Shown: positions 42,291 through 53,975, counted from the first letter of the stretch. The stretch is 64,000 nucleotides of DNA from Morchella semilibera (GCA_009192285.1 CM018604.1:1736001-1800000); one strand, 5' to 3'. Numbers and translations are program-made. The notes: generated from the letters alone by a model not told the origin.

Positions 42291-45063
42291 ACCACTTATT
42301 CGAGAAACTCTGGATCGACTTTCAAAAGCCAAGTGGTACACCAAGCTAGATTTGAGACAGGGGTACAATCAAATTCGCATGGCCGAAGGGGAGGAGTGGA
42401 AGACGGCGTTCAGGACCCGCTATGGTTACTTTGAGTACACCGTGATGCCATTTGGTCTCACCAATGCCCCCGCTACATTTCAACATTTTATTAATGATTG
42501 CCTCCGAGAACATTTGGATCAATTTTGTACGGCATATCTGGACGATATTCTTATATGCAGCGATTCCCTCGAGGAACATGAACAACATGTCGAGATAATA
42601 TTGGAAGTATTACAGAAGAACGGAATTCTGCTGAAACCGGAGAAATGCGAGTTTCATACGCAAAGTACCACCTACCTCGGATTGATTATCGAACCCAATG
42701 GTATCCGTATGGACCCCCATAAAGTATCGGCAGTACAAGAATGGACCACCCCTAAGTCAGTTAAGGACGTGCAGGCCTTCCTGGGCTTTGCCAATTTCTA
42801 CCGTCGCTTTATTTTTGGGTTTTCCAAACTAGCAGCCCCTCTTACTAAACTCACTAAGAAGAATGTGGTCTTTGTGTGGACCTCGGAGGCCGAAGTGGCG
42901 TTTCAATTGTTAAAAGAAGCCTTTACGACCGCCCCTATTTTAATCCACTTCGATCCTGAAAAGCGAATCACGGTGGAAACAGATGCGTCGGATTATGTGG
43001 CCGGTGGTATACTCTCTCAACAGGATGAACAAGGGAAATTACATCCTGTGGCATTCTTCTCCAAGAAACATACGCCTGCAGAATGCAATTATGAGATTTA
43101 TAATAAAGAGCTACTGGCGATAATTAGATGCTTCGAGGAGTGGAGGCCGGAGTTGGAAGGAGCTAAACACCCTATTGAGGTTATTTCCGACCACAAAAAT
43201 CTTGAGTATTTTATGTCTACCAAGCAACTTAATAGGAGACAAGTACGATAGGCTGAATATCTATCGCGATTCGATTTTATTATTAAATATAGACCGGGAA
43301 GGCAGAGTGGGAAGCCGGATGCGTTGACTAGGAGATCAGGAGATCTCCCTGAGGAAGGGGATGAAAGATTGTTGCATCAGAGTCAGACGGTTTTGAAGAA
43401 GGAAAATTTGGATCCCAAGCTAAATTTGTTAGCGGGTTCTTTGGCAAATGAACCCGTTGAAAAGAACGCCTCTCTACAGAAATTATTTGATAAAGGATAC
43501 TTAGCTGACCCATTCCCACAAAAGATCTTGGACCTACGGCAGACGGATACAAAATACTGCAAGGAGATATCCCTAGCGGAATGCACCGAAGTGGATGGTC
43601 GTTTACTCTATCGCGGGAATATTTACGTTCCCGATTATGCACCCCTGAGGCTGGAGATTTTAAGACAATATCACGATGCCCCCTCGACAGGACACCCCGG
43701 CAGAGAAAAAACCTTCGAATTGGTCAGCAGGGATTATTATTGGCCAAATATGCGCGATTATATCGGTCAATATATTCGGAATTGCTACACTTGCCAGCGA
43801 AGTAAGCCAACGACACATGGGAAGTTAGGAGTACTCCGACCGCTACCTATACCTGAACAGCCCTGGAAAGAGATTTCTATGGACTTTGTTACGGGTCTAC
43901 CAGAGAGTGAGGGGTACGATGCTATATTGGTGGTGGTGGACCGACTAACGAAGATGCGTCACCTTCTACCCTGTAATACTACGGTCAATGCGGAAGATTT
44001 AGCCAACCTATATTTGCAACATGTTTGGAAGCTGCACGGCCTGCCTACACATATTACGTCCGATAGGGGAACCCAATTTACTGCGAAGTTCTGGAAATCC
44101 TTGTGTAAGCAATTGAAAATCGAAGCTAGAATGTCGACAGCCTTCCACCCAGAGACGGACGGTCAAACAGAGAGACTTAATGCAGTGATGGAGCAATACC
44201 TCCGAGGGTATGTGTCATATCAACAGGATGATTGGGTGAAGTGGCTGCCGATGGCAGAATTCGCAGCAAATAACCAAGTATCAGCCTCTACCAAAGCTAC
44301 TCCATTCTTTGCCAATTATGGCTACCACCCTCGATTTACGATGGACCTACGGAAATTGGAAAAGACCCCACCGAGTCTCGATGCCTATGATTTCGCAGGG
44401 AGAATGAAGGAGCTACATGATTATTTACGAACCCAACTTAGGACCGCTCAAGATCAACAAGAGAAGTCAGTTAACATGAAGCGTACTCCCGCCCCACGTT
44501 ACGAAGTTGGTGATATGGTGTTTGTTTCAGCAAAGAATATTCGAACTTCGCGGAATTCTAGGAAGCTCGATTGGAAAAGATTGGGACCCTTTCCCGTCCA
44601 AGAGGTTGTCTCGCCCTATGCTTATCGATTGAATTTACCCCGTTCGATGAAGATGCACCCCGTTTTCCATGTTTCCTTGTTGGACCTTGCCGCCACCGAC
44701 CCTGTACCAGGGCAGATACAACCACCACCCCCGCCTGTTATTGTCGATCAGGAGGAGGAATACGAAGTCGAAGAAGTCTTGGATTCGAGATATTATGGGA
44801 AGCAGGGACTTCAGTATTATGTGAAATGGACGGGGTATGCGGATCCTACGTGGGAACCTGCCGAGTATCATCAACAGACTGCCGCTGTCGATAATTTTCA
44901 TGCACGCTATCCTGTTAAACCAGGACCGGGGGAAAACAAGGCTCGCAGGAGCTCGCGCTTGAAGGGAGGGGCTACTTTCATGGATATGTTAGGTTCGGAG
45001 GACTGGAAGGATTGGCGGGGATGGGATTACTGTAAGCTCGGAGGTGGGGATGAGTCAGAGTAG
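42291..45063 (+). pseudogene. Element D pol, reverse transcriptase to chromodomain
   Basis: Rest of reverse transcriptase ([29 protein letters not shown]), RNase H ([20 protein letters not shown]), integrase ([25 protein letters not shown]) and a chromodomain (EEYEVEEVLDSRYYG, VKWTGYADPTWEP). The frame runs into the 3' LTR. Few breaks. Confidence 0.88.
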
Positions 45064-45517
45064 GTTCTATGGGTTTCTGTTACGCAGGAATGTGAGTCAT
45101 GTTTGGGGTTACGCGAGGGTATGAGTCAGGCTTGGCTCCGGAAATATTGGCTATACATCAGCAAGACTTCATTTGTCTCCTGATATCTCCTGAGCCTCAG
45201 GAGACTCAAAAAATATCTGGAAGGCTCAGGAGAGTCTCAGGAGACCTGGGAGACTGTTGGGAGACTACAGTCACAAGTTGAGTTTGCTGATGTATAAGGG
45301 AGGCAACGGTGCCTACTCCTGTAGTTTCTTTCTTCTTCTTTTCTCTTCACGCAACGTCTTCTGTATCTATCTACAATATATCATAGTCTCTACTCTTCAC
45401 TAGTGACTATCGCTGCTCCTTGCATTTCTCGTTCATACTTCCCCCTTCTTGGGAAGTATCGCTGTTATTACCCCGCACCTTGCGGAACGAAGCTATATCC
45501 CCGACACCTCCACGAGA
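44976..45517 (+). repeat. 3' LTR of element D (Gyp3), with MITE
   Basis: Preceded by the purine tract AAGGGAGGGG. A MITE at 45156-45292 splits its TATA-like box. Followed by ACAGG. Confidence 0.88.
45156..45292 (+). mobile_element. CATCAGCAA MITE, copy 4 (137 bp)
   Basis: CATCAGCAAGAC...TTTGCTGATG with a TA duplication, inserted in the TATA-like box of the LTR. The 5' LTR of the same element (26971) gives the empty site. Confidence 0.95.
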
Positions 45518-45816
45518 ACAGGATCTTGGGTACGAGAAGCTATGGCTTAAGAATAGGAGTAGATTCCTATGTACCGAGATAACACGAAGACAAGACAGAG
45601 AGAAAAGAAAGAAAGAACTAAGGAAAACTTCTATCTTCGCTATTTAACACACCTCCTCCACCAGTCCGCTATGACTCATACCTTCACTCCTAGAATCCCA
45701 TAGAAACCCATGGCTACCACACCTCATATTCATCCCCACCATCTTCGCTATTTACATTACCAATCCATCACGCCATCGAACCTCCTAGAACTTAATGACG
45801 ACACCCCCTCCTCAGC

Positions 45817-45953
45817 CATCAGCAAACTCAACTTGTGACTGGAGTCTCCCAGTAGTCTCTCGGGTCTCCTGAGAGTCTCCTGAGACACCTCGATATTTTT
45901 TGAGTCTCCTGAGGCTCAGGAGACATCAGGAGACAAATGAAGTCTTGCTGATG
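45817..45953 (-). mobile_element. CATCAGCAA MITE, copy 5 (137 bp)
   Basis: CATCAGCAAACTCAAC...GTCTTGCTGATG with a GC duplication, in the 5' LTR of element G. Opposite orientation to copies 2 and 4. Confidence 0.9.
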
Positions 45954-46044
45954 GCATACCTCCTCCTCGCTTAACATTACCCCAACAACCATGACAGCGC
46001 TTTGACTACTGAACTCTCGGGACCTGTGCCAAGACGCCGGGACA

Positions 46045-49000
46045 CCGCAAACCTATTGTTGCTCGGGGAATTTCAACTCCACCACCGGAAAAGCCAGTTA
46101 CTCATATTTCAGCAGTTACCCCTCGATCGTTTAAGAAGTTAGCTCAGGATCCTACCATTCAAGTTTGTTCAACCAACCTATATGCTGTCAACAACATATT
46201 GGAAATGCCTGCCAACCCTGATGGAAAGATTCCGATAGATTATCAACGCTTCCGACAATTATTTGATGAAACCAATGCATCTAGGCTACCACCACATCGT
46301 TCCTATGATCACAAGATAAAGCTACAAGAGGGAACAGCATCACCCTTTGGTCCCATGTATAGTATGTCACGGGAAGAGTTGAAGGCGTTGAGGGATTATT
46401 TGGCCGATAATTTGAAGAAAGAGTTTCTTAGGTTTCGCAATTCCCCAGCTGGCGCCCCGGTGCTATTTGTTAAAAAGGCTGATGGTTCCCTACGCTTGTG
46501 CGTTGATTATCGGAAGCTAAATGCCATAACGGTTAAGGATCGATACCCTCTTCCCCTTACATCAGAAACTATGGCCAACCTAGCACGGGCGAACTATTTT
46601 ACCAAGTTAGACCTACGATGGAGTTATAATCAGATCAGGATTAAAGAAGGGGATGAGTAGAAAACAGCCTTTAGAATACGCTATGGCCATTGGGAATATC
46701 TGGTGATGCCTTTTGGTCTAACCAATGCGCCCGCTACTTTTCAACGATGGATTAACGATATTCTCCGGCCCTTTTTGGATTGCTGTGCTACTGCTTACCT
46801 TGATACTATTCTTATTTACTCGGAGACCCTGGAGCAATACTAGCAGGATGTGCAACAGGCACTGGAAGCCCTGGAGGCCAATGAGGTTCACTTGAAGCCC
46901 GAGAAGTGCGAATTCAGTGTACAGGAAATTAAATATTTGGGCATGATCTTAACTCCCAGAGGAATGAAAATGGATCCTGCTAAGGTACAGACGATTGTGT
47001 ATTGGGAGGCGCCGAAGACAGTGAAAGAAGTTCAGGAATTTCTTGAATTTGCTAATTTTTATCGACGCTTTATTTACGCTTACTCCCGAGTGGCTCAGCC
47101 ATTAACTGCTCTGACGAAAAAGCATGTACGGTTCGAGTGGATCCAAAAGGTTGAACAAGCCTTTCAGAAAATAAGACTGCCTTTACCACTACTCCCGTAT
47201 TGATGCCACCTAACCCTGAGAAAGAGTTTATCGTGGAAACCGATGCATCGGATTATGTGTCGGCAGGGATACTATCACAACGCGATGAGTACTTCACCTA
47301 GTTGCCTTCTTTTCCAAGACACATTCGCCTGCGGAATGCAACTATGAGATTTATGACAAAAAGTAGCTGGCCATTATTCGTTGTTTTGAGGAATGGAGAC
47401 CTCATCTAAAAACAGCTCAGTTCCAAGTAAAGGTGCTCACAGATCATCGCAGTCTTGAGTATTTCATGTCAACTAAATTGCTGAATCGGCGTCAAACTCG
47501 TTGGGCGGAGTTCTTGTCTCAGTTTAATTTTGTTATTCAGTATAAACCCGGGAAGCAGGGAAGGAAAGTTGATATCTCGACCCGGAGGTCTAAGGATTTA
47601 CCGAAGGAAGGAGATAAGAGATTGGAACAACAAAGTCGAGTGGTCTTGAAGAAGGAGAATTTAGATTCAAAAATAGGTTTGTTAGCGGGCTCTTTGTCAA
47701 ATGAACCCGCTGAAGGATCGTCTCTCGTACTTGACTTATTTAATAAAGCTTACCAGTATGATAGCTTCTTCAGCAAAGTTCTATTCATGCTTCGAGACGG
47801 CGTCCGTCAATCGAAAGAGATTTCGTTGGCTGAGTGTAAGGAAAGCGAGGAAGAGTTACTGCTTTATCAGAATACACTTTATGTCCCCGACTACGATGAA
47901 CTCAAGCTTTATCTGCTACGGAAATACCACAACAAACCCTTTGCTGGACACCCTGGACGATCAAAGACATTAGAACTCCTGAGTCGGAATTATTATTGGC
48001 CGACTATGCGGAAATATACAGCTCGCTATGTCCAGAATTGCCATACTTGCCAGCGGAGCAAAACGAGTCATAATCTTCTTCAAGGAGTCTTGCGACCGCT
48101 ATCAGTACCCAAGGGACCTTGGTCGGATATTACCATGAATTTTGTGACCGGACTCCCGGAGAGTAATGGATTTAATGCCATACTTGTGGTAGTGGATCAG
48201 TTGACAAAGATGAAGCATTTAATTCCCACAACAGAAAATGTTAACGGCAGGGATCTGTTTAGTCTATACTTGGAGCAGGTATGGAAGTTACATGCATTGC
48301 CAGAGACTATCATTTCAGATCGAGGGACATAGTTTATGGCAGAGTTCTGGAAAGCTCTTTCTGATCGGTTAGAGATTGCCCCGCGATATTCTACTGCATT
48401 TCATTCTCAGACCGATGGACAAACAGAAAGAACCAATGCGATTACGTAGCAGTATTTGCGCAGCTATATTTCCTATCAACAAGATGATTGGACAAATTTT
48501 CTTCCTCTGGCTGAGTTTGCTACTAATAATCATATTTCCGAAACCACCAATATGTCCCCCTTCCAAGCAAACTATGGAAGGCATTCTCGAATGACTTTTG
48601 GCCCATTACAACATGGAAAGACGGTGAACGAGGATCAGGCTAATAGCATCAGCAAGATTTCATTTGTCTCCTGATATCTCCTGAGCCTCAGGAGACTCAA
48701 AAGATCTCCAGGAGACTCAGGAGACTCTCAGGAGATCCGGGAGACAGTTGGGAGACTGCAGTCATAAGTTGAGTTTGCTGATGAGGTTGGCAAGGGAGAT
48801 GTCCTAGGTTTTCGATTTCCTAAGAGCGAAATGTTTAGGGCTCAAAAGATACAGGAGGAAATGGCAAATTTACACCGGACTCTGGCACCTCGCTATGCTG
48901 TTGGCGATTCCGTCTGCTTTTCTACCCGAAATATTGAAACAAAGCGACCCTCGAAGAAACTCGATTGGAAGCAAATTGGTCCTTACATGGTCAAAAGAAT

Positions 49001-49335
49001 CGTGAGTCCCTATGCATATGAGTTAGAATTACCTACCTCCATGAAAATACATCCGGTATTTCATGTTTCACTGCTATTGCCGGCGATGAACGATCCTGCT
49101 CCAGGACAAATTGTTGAACCACCCCCACCAGTGGAGGTGGAAGGGGAGACTGAATGGGAAGTTGCGGAGATATTCGATTCTAGGAAGAGAGGACGGCGGG
49201 TGGAGTATTTGGTTAAATATGTTGAATACGAGGAACCTTCCTGGCAGCCATCGAATGATCTTGAACATAGTCCTGAACTTCGAAAAGTTTTCCACGATCA
49301 ATATCCCTCAAAACCTCGGCCTATCAGGAGCTAGG
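46045..49335 (+). pseudogene. Element H pol remnant
   Basis: Shows the Gyp1 landmarks [57 protein letters not shown] and a chromodomain (TEWEVAEIFDSRKRG). Degraded with many breaks. Confidence 0.85.
48647..48783 (+). mobile_element. CATCAGCAA MITE, copy 6 (137 bp)
   Basis: CATCAGCAAGAT...TTTGCTGATG with an AG duplication, in the pol of element H. Confidence 0.92.
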
Positions 49336-49355
49336 CCCTAGGAGGGGACCTGATC

Positions 49356-50511
49356 TGTCCCGGCGTCTTAGCATCGGTCCCGGGGGTTCGGTAGTCGAAG
49401 CGATGTTGTGATTGTATAGGAATAGTTAAGCGAGAAAGGGGCGTGCTAAAGGAGGTTGTCGTCATCCGGTTCTAGAAAGTTCGATGGCGTGATGGATTTG
49501 TAATGGAAATAGCGAAGATGGTGGGGAGGAATGTGAGGTGTGGATGCGACGGGTTTCTGTTATCACGGCGTAGAGCTCGGTTGAGTGGTGTTGCGGGAAG
49601 AGGGATTAGTCAGGGATTCTCTTATGTTCTTTGGGTTTCGGTATTAGGGGTTCGGTTCGGCAATAGGGTCTCGGGTATAAGGGATAAGGTCGGGTTCGGA
49701 TATAGGAGTCTTGGGAGGTTCTATGAGGTTCGGTACAGGGATTCTCGGGTTAGTCATCGGGTCAGGTGGTGTGATATATATATGGGCCTTGCCCTCGCTT
49801 GTAGATAGTTTTTCTCTTTCCTCTTCATGCAACCTTCCTATCCTTTAGCCAATCCAAGCTTTAGGATCTCTAAGTCACTCTGAAGTGTCCCCGCTCCTAA
49901 CCTTCTGAAGGTAGGAGGAAATCCTATAGTCCTCGCCTCGTGTCTCCCGCCTCGCCCTGTTCCTTGTTCCCGAACCCTACTCTTCACTCTGCCTAAGTCT
50001 CGTACCGATTAGTCTCGCCTTGTTCTGCCTTGGTTGTGTACCTTGGCACTTCCTGTCCTTGCCCTCGCTTCGCTCCGTGATGTCTGTGGGTTTCTATGAA
50101 TTGATGTATGAGTCATAGCGGACTGGAGGAGAAGTGTTAAATAGCGGGGTTAGATGTTTCCTTTAGTTCTTTCTTTCTTTTCTCTTTGTCTCGTCTTCCT
50201 ATAACCTTGGTACATAGGAATCTACTCCTATTTCTAAGCCATAGCCTCTCATACCAAATACTTGATCCTCCAACGAAGAGGAAACGCATAGTACCTCTTA
50301 TCGTTCTCGTTGAGGTCCATCTGGTCCTCACTTCCCTTGCTCTGTGCCCTTGTGTATTTGCCCTTGTCTTTGCTTTTGCTAGTGCCTGTGCTTGTGCCTG
50401 CCCGGTGTTATCCTTATCTTCGTCGGTCCCCTTGTTGCTTAAGCTGTGCTCCTCGGGTCCTTCTGCGTCATCATTCTCATCTTCTTCTTTGCGTCGGGTT
50501 ACTCCGTCACA
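49356..50511 (+). repeat. 3' LTR of element H (Gyp1), split by a solo Gyp2 LTR
   Basis: Starts TGTCCCGG after the GGAGGGGACC tract and ends CCGTCACA at 50511. About 630 bp without the insertion. Confidence 0.85.
49561..50082 (+). repeat. Solo Gyp2 LTR (522 bp)
   Basis: Ends TATCACGG...CCGTGATG with a perfect TCTGT duplication (49556-49560 and 50083-50087). Contains TATATATATGGG near 49775. Closely related to the 5' LTR of element E. Confidence 0.85.
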
Positions 50512-52161
50512 ACCGGTTAACAAAGATGAAGCATTTGATTCCCACAACAGAGAATGTTAACACCAGGGATCTGTCTCGTCTATATTTGGAGCAGGTGTGG
50601 AAGTTACATGGGTTGCCAGAGACTATTGTTTCAGATCGAGGGACACAGTTTACGGCTGAGTTTTGGAAAGCCCTTTGCGATCGGTTAGAAATTGCCCCAC
50701 GATATTCTACTGCATTTCATTCTCAGACCGATGGACAAACAGAAAGAACCAATGCGATTATGGAGCAATATTTGCGCAGCTATGTTTCCTATCAACAAGA
50801 CGATTGAACTAATTTCCTTCCTCTTGCTGAGTTTGCCACTAATAATCACATTTCCGAAACTACTAATATGTCCCCCTTCCAAGCAAACTATGGAAGACAT
50901 CCTCGAACGACTTTTGGGCCATTACGACATGGACAGACAGTGAATGAGGATCAAGCTAATAGGCTGGCAAGGGAGATGTCTCAGGTTTTTGATTTCCTGA
51001 AGAGCGAAATGTTTAGGGCTCAGAAGATACAGGAGAAAATGGTAAATCTACACCGGACTCCGGCACCTCGTTATGCTGTTGGCGATTCCGTCTGCCTTTC
51101 TACCCGAAATATTGAAACAAAGCGACCCTCCAAGAAACTCGATTGGAAGCAAATCGGTCCCTACTTGGTTAAAAGAATCATAATCCCTTATGCCTATAAG
51201 TTAGAATTACCTACCTCCATGAAAACACATCCGGTATTTCATGTTTCACTAGTATCGCCGGTAATGAGTGATCCTGTTCCAGGACAAATGGTTGAATCAC
51301 CCCCATCAGTGGAAGTTGAAGGGGAGACTGAATGGGAAGTGGCGGAGATATTAGATTCTAGAAGAGAGGATGGCGGGTGGAGTATTTGGTTAAGTATGTT
51401 GGATACGAGGAACCTTCCTGGCAGCCACCGAACGATCTTGAACATAGCCCCGAACTTCGAAAAGTTTTTAATGATCAATATCCATTGAAACCTTGGCCTA
51501 TCAGGAGCTAGGCCCTAGAAGAAGACCTGATCTGTCCCGGCGTCTTGGTATTGGTTCCGAGGTTTGGTAGTCGAAGCGCTGTTGTGATTGTTTAGGAATG
51601 ATTAAGCGAGGAAGGGGTGTGCTGAAGGAGGTTGTCGTCATTTGGTTCTAGGAGGTTCGATGGCATGATGGATTTGTAATGTAAATAGCGGATATGGTGG
51701 GGAGGAATGTGAAGTATGGGTGTGACGGGTTTCTATGTTGTTCTATGAGCGAAAGTGTGAGTCATAGCGGAGGTGGTGGGGAAGGTGTGTTAAATAGCAG
51801 GGATAGAAGTTTTCCTTAGTTCTTTCTTTCTTTTCTCTCTTTCTCGTTTTCCTGTTATCTCAGTATATAGGAATCTACTTCTATCTCCAAGCCAAGGCCT
51901 CTCGTACCCAAGACTCTGTCCTCCAGAAAGAGGAAACCCATAGTATCTCTTACTGCTCTTGTTGAGGTCCATCCGGTCCTCACTTCCCCTGCTTTGTGCC
52001 CTTATGCCCTTGCCCTTGCCTTTGCCTTTGCCGGTGCCTATGCCTGTGCCCGCTGGTATTGCCTTTCTCTTAATCGTTCTCCTCGTCGCTTAGGCTGTGC
52101 CTTCGGGTCCTTCTGCGTCATCATTGTCATCTTCTTCTTTGCATCAGGTTACTCCGTCACA
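50512..52161 (+). mobile_element. Element I: Gyp1 fossil, integrase end plus 3' LTR
   Basis: The integrase and chromodomain part (50512 to about 51511) begins where element H ends, so H was probably inserted in it. The 3' LTR is 51535-52161, ending CCGTCACA. Broken at several points and more diverged than B and C. Confidence 0.8.
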
Positions 52162-52331
52162 TTAGTATATAGGAATCTACTCCTATCCTGCAAAGCCATA
52201 GCTCCTCGTACCTAAGATTCTGTCCTCTTATGAGGAATCCTAAAGTACCTTTCATCGTTCTCGTTGAGGTCTATCCAGTCCTCACTTCCACCGCTCTGTG
52301 GCCTTGTGCCTTTGCCCTTGCCTTTGCCTTC

Positions 52332-53107
52332 CATCAGCAAGACTTCATTTGTCTCCTGATATTTCCTGAGTCTCAGGAGACTCAAAAAATCTCCAGGAGT
52401 CTCATGAGACTCTCAGGAGACTCAGGAGACTGTTGGGAGATGTCCCGGTGTCTTGGCATCTGTCCCGATAGTTCGGTAGACGATGCACGGTTGTAGTTGT
52501 TGGGGGAAGGTTAAGCGAGAGCGGGGAACACGAGGTGGAGGGTGTCGTCATAAGTTTCTAGGAGGTTCGATGGCGTGATGGATTGATAATGAAAATAGCG
52601 GAGATGGTGGGAGGATTACGAGGTGTGCTAGCGACGGGTTTCTATGGGATTCTGTGGATGACGATATGTAGTCTTGGCGGACTGGTGGAGGAGGTATGTT
52701 AAATAGCGGGGATAGATGTTTTTCTTAGTTCTTTCTTTCTTTTCTCTCTGTCTCATCTTCCTGTTATCTTGGTACATAGGAATCTACTCCTATTTCTAAT
52801 CCATAGCCTCTTGTGCCCAAGACTCGTTCCTTTAAAACAAAAAGGAAACCCATAGCACCTCTCATCGTTCTCGTTGAGGTCCATTCGGTCCTCAATCTCC
52901 CTGCTCTGTGCCCTGTGCCTTTGCCCTTGCCTTTGCCCTCGCCGGTGCCTGTACCTGTGCCTGTTCGGTGTTGCCTTTGTCTTCGTCGGTCTCCTCGTCG
53001 CTTCGGCTGTGCTCCTCGGGTTCTTCTGCGTCATCATTGTCATCTTCTCCTTTGCGTCGGGTTACTCCGTCACAGGAAACTCCAGTCATACGTTGAGTTT
53101 GCTGATG
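52332..53107 (+). mobile_element. CATCAGCAA MITE, copy 7, split by a solo Gyp1 LTR
   Basis: MITE halves at 52332-52440 and 53075-53107, with a TC duplication. The solo LTR at 52441-53074 lies in its right part, so here the MITE is older than the LTR insertion. Confidence 0.9.
52441..53074 (+). repeat. Solo Gyp1 LTR (634 bp) inside MITE 7
   Basis: TGTCCCGG...CCGTCACA. Flanking 5-mers are GGAGA and GGAAA, a target duplication with one mismatch. No internal region. Confidence 0.88.
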
Positions 53108-53243
53108 TCACCGGTGCCTATGCTTGTGCCTGCCAGGTGGCATTTCTGTTTTCATCGGTGACCTCGTCGCGTTGGCTGTGCTCCTCGAGTCCTTCTGCGT
53201 CATTATTGTTATCTTCTACTTTGCGTTGGGTTACTCCATCACA

Positions 53244-53633
53244 CGAAGGCGAGTTTGGAGAGGAGAAACTATAGCTATAAATAGGAGTATCTTCCTATGT
53301 ACCGAGATAGCAGGATTATGAAACAGAGAGGAAAGAAAGAAAAGAACTAAAGGAAAAGTTTTCCCACCCTATTTAACACTTCCCTCCGTCAGTCCGCTAT
53401 AACTCACACTTTCATCTATGGAAACATATAGAAATCTATCACAACCACACCTCGTATTCCTCCCCACCACCTTCTCTAATTATATTACAAATCCATCACC
53501 CCATGGAATCTTATAGAACCTAATGACAACACCCCTACCTTGTCGCATTCCCACCTCGCATAATATTCCCTTATTACTTTCATTAGCGCTTTGATGACCG
53601 AACCCTCAGAACTGATGCCAAGACACCGGGACA
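53244..53633 (-). repeat. Gyp1 LTR fragment, minus orientation, diverged
   Basis: Ends ACACCGGGACA. Shares the ATAGGAGTA and CTATGTACCGAGATA blocks of the Gyp1 LTR. The first 200 bp or more are missing. Confidence 0.7.
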
Positions 53634-53649
53634 TTACACTAGGAGGTGA

Positions 53650-53975
53650 AGGTGAGCCAAGACGGCCCCTATGGGTCCCTGTTACACAAAGTTGAGTCAT
53701 GGTTGGGGTTATGTGAGGGTATAAGTCAGGCTTGACAATGGAGTGTTGGATATATAAAGGAGGCAATGGTATCTATTCCTGTATTTTCTTTCTTTCTCTT
53801 TTCTCTTCATGCAATGTCTTCTGTATCTATCTATCAATATATCTCATAGTCTCTAACTCACTAATGACTATCGCTGCCCCTTTATCCCAATACTTCCCTC
53901 ATACTTCCTCCTTCCAGGGAGTATCGTTGTTACTACCCCGAACACTGCGGAACAAAGCCACACCCTAATGCCCCC
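53650..53975 (+). repeat. Diverged Gyp3-type LTR fragment
   Basis: Colinear with the LTRs of element D (GAGTCATG, TGGATATATAAAGGAGGCAA, CATAGTCTCTA, ending CCCCCTTGAGA) but diverged throughout. Probably an old solo or truncated LTR. Confidence 0.7.

Larger units (their letters stand above)
26794..45517 (+). mobile_element. Element D: Gyp3 Ty3/Gypsy chromovirus, carrying elements B and C
   Basis: LTRs at 26794-27334 and 44976-45517 (each about 404 bp plus one 137-bp MITE), with imperfect inverted ends TTTCATG...CACGAGA. The target duplication ACAGG (26789-26793 and 45518-45522) is perfect. Parts: gag 27369 to about 28750; protease and start of reverse transcriptase 28786-29683; rest of pol 42291-45063. 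Elements B and C are inserted in the reverse transcriptase. Apart from these insertions it is nearly whole, with a few breaks. It is older than B and C and younger than G. Confidence 0.9.
17964..46044 (-). mobile_element. Element G: minus-strand Gyp1 fossil, heavily interrupted
   Basis: The remaining parts are the 5' LTR (46044-45518 plus 26793-26547), leader, gag (26485-25812 plus 19052 to about 18480) and protease (about 18441-18013). Most of pol and a normal 3' LTR junction are missing. Its 5' LTR holds element D and a MITE; its gag holds a solo Gyp1 LTR (19053-25811) that in turn holds element F. It is broken and is the oldest layer of this nest. Confidence 0.8.
26547..46044 (-). repeat. 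5' LTR of element G (Gyp1), split by element D and a MITE
   Basis: Starts TGTGACGGAG at 26547 and ends CGCCGGGACA at 46044. LTR sequence lies at 26547-26793 and 45523-46044, about 630 bp after removal of D and the MITE at 45817-45953. The junction of the two halves reads through cleanly. Confidence 0.85.
46045..50511 (+). mobile_element. Element H: old Gyp1 fossil, pol and 3' LTR
   Basis: A degraded plus-strand Gyp1 copy. It has the region after protease, reverse transcriptase, RNase H, integrase and chromodomain (46045-49335), then the 3' LTR (49356-50511, split by a solo LTR). Its left part is cut off at the G LTR. Many breaks; clearly older than B and C. A MITE lies in the integrase C-terminal region (48647-48783). 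Confidence 0.85.
52162..53243 (+). repeat. Gyp1 LTR fragment, split by MITE 7 and a solo LTR
   Basis: LTR-derived sequence at 52162-52331 and 53108-53243, ending ACTCCATCACA. The start of the LTR is missing. The MITE (52332-53107) is inserted in the hexamer-rich part. Confidence 0.7.
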
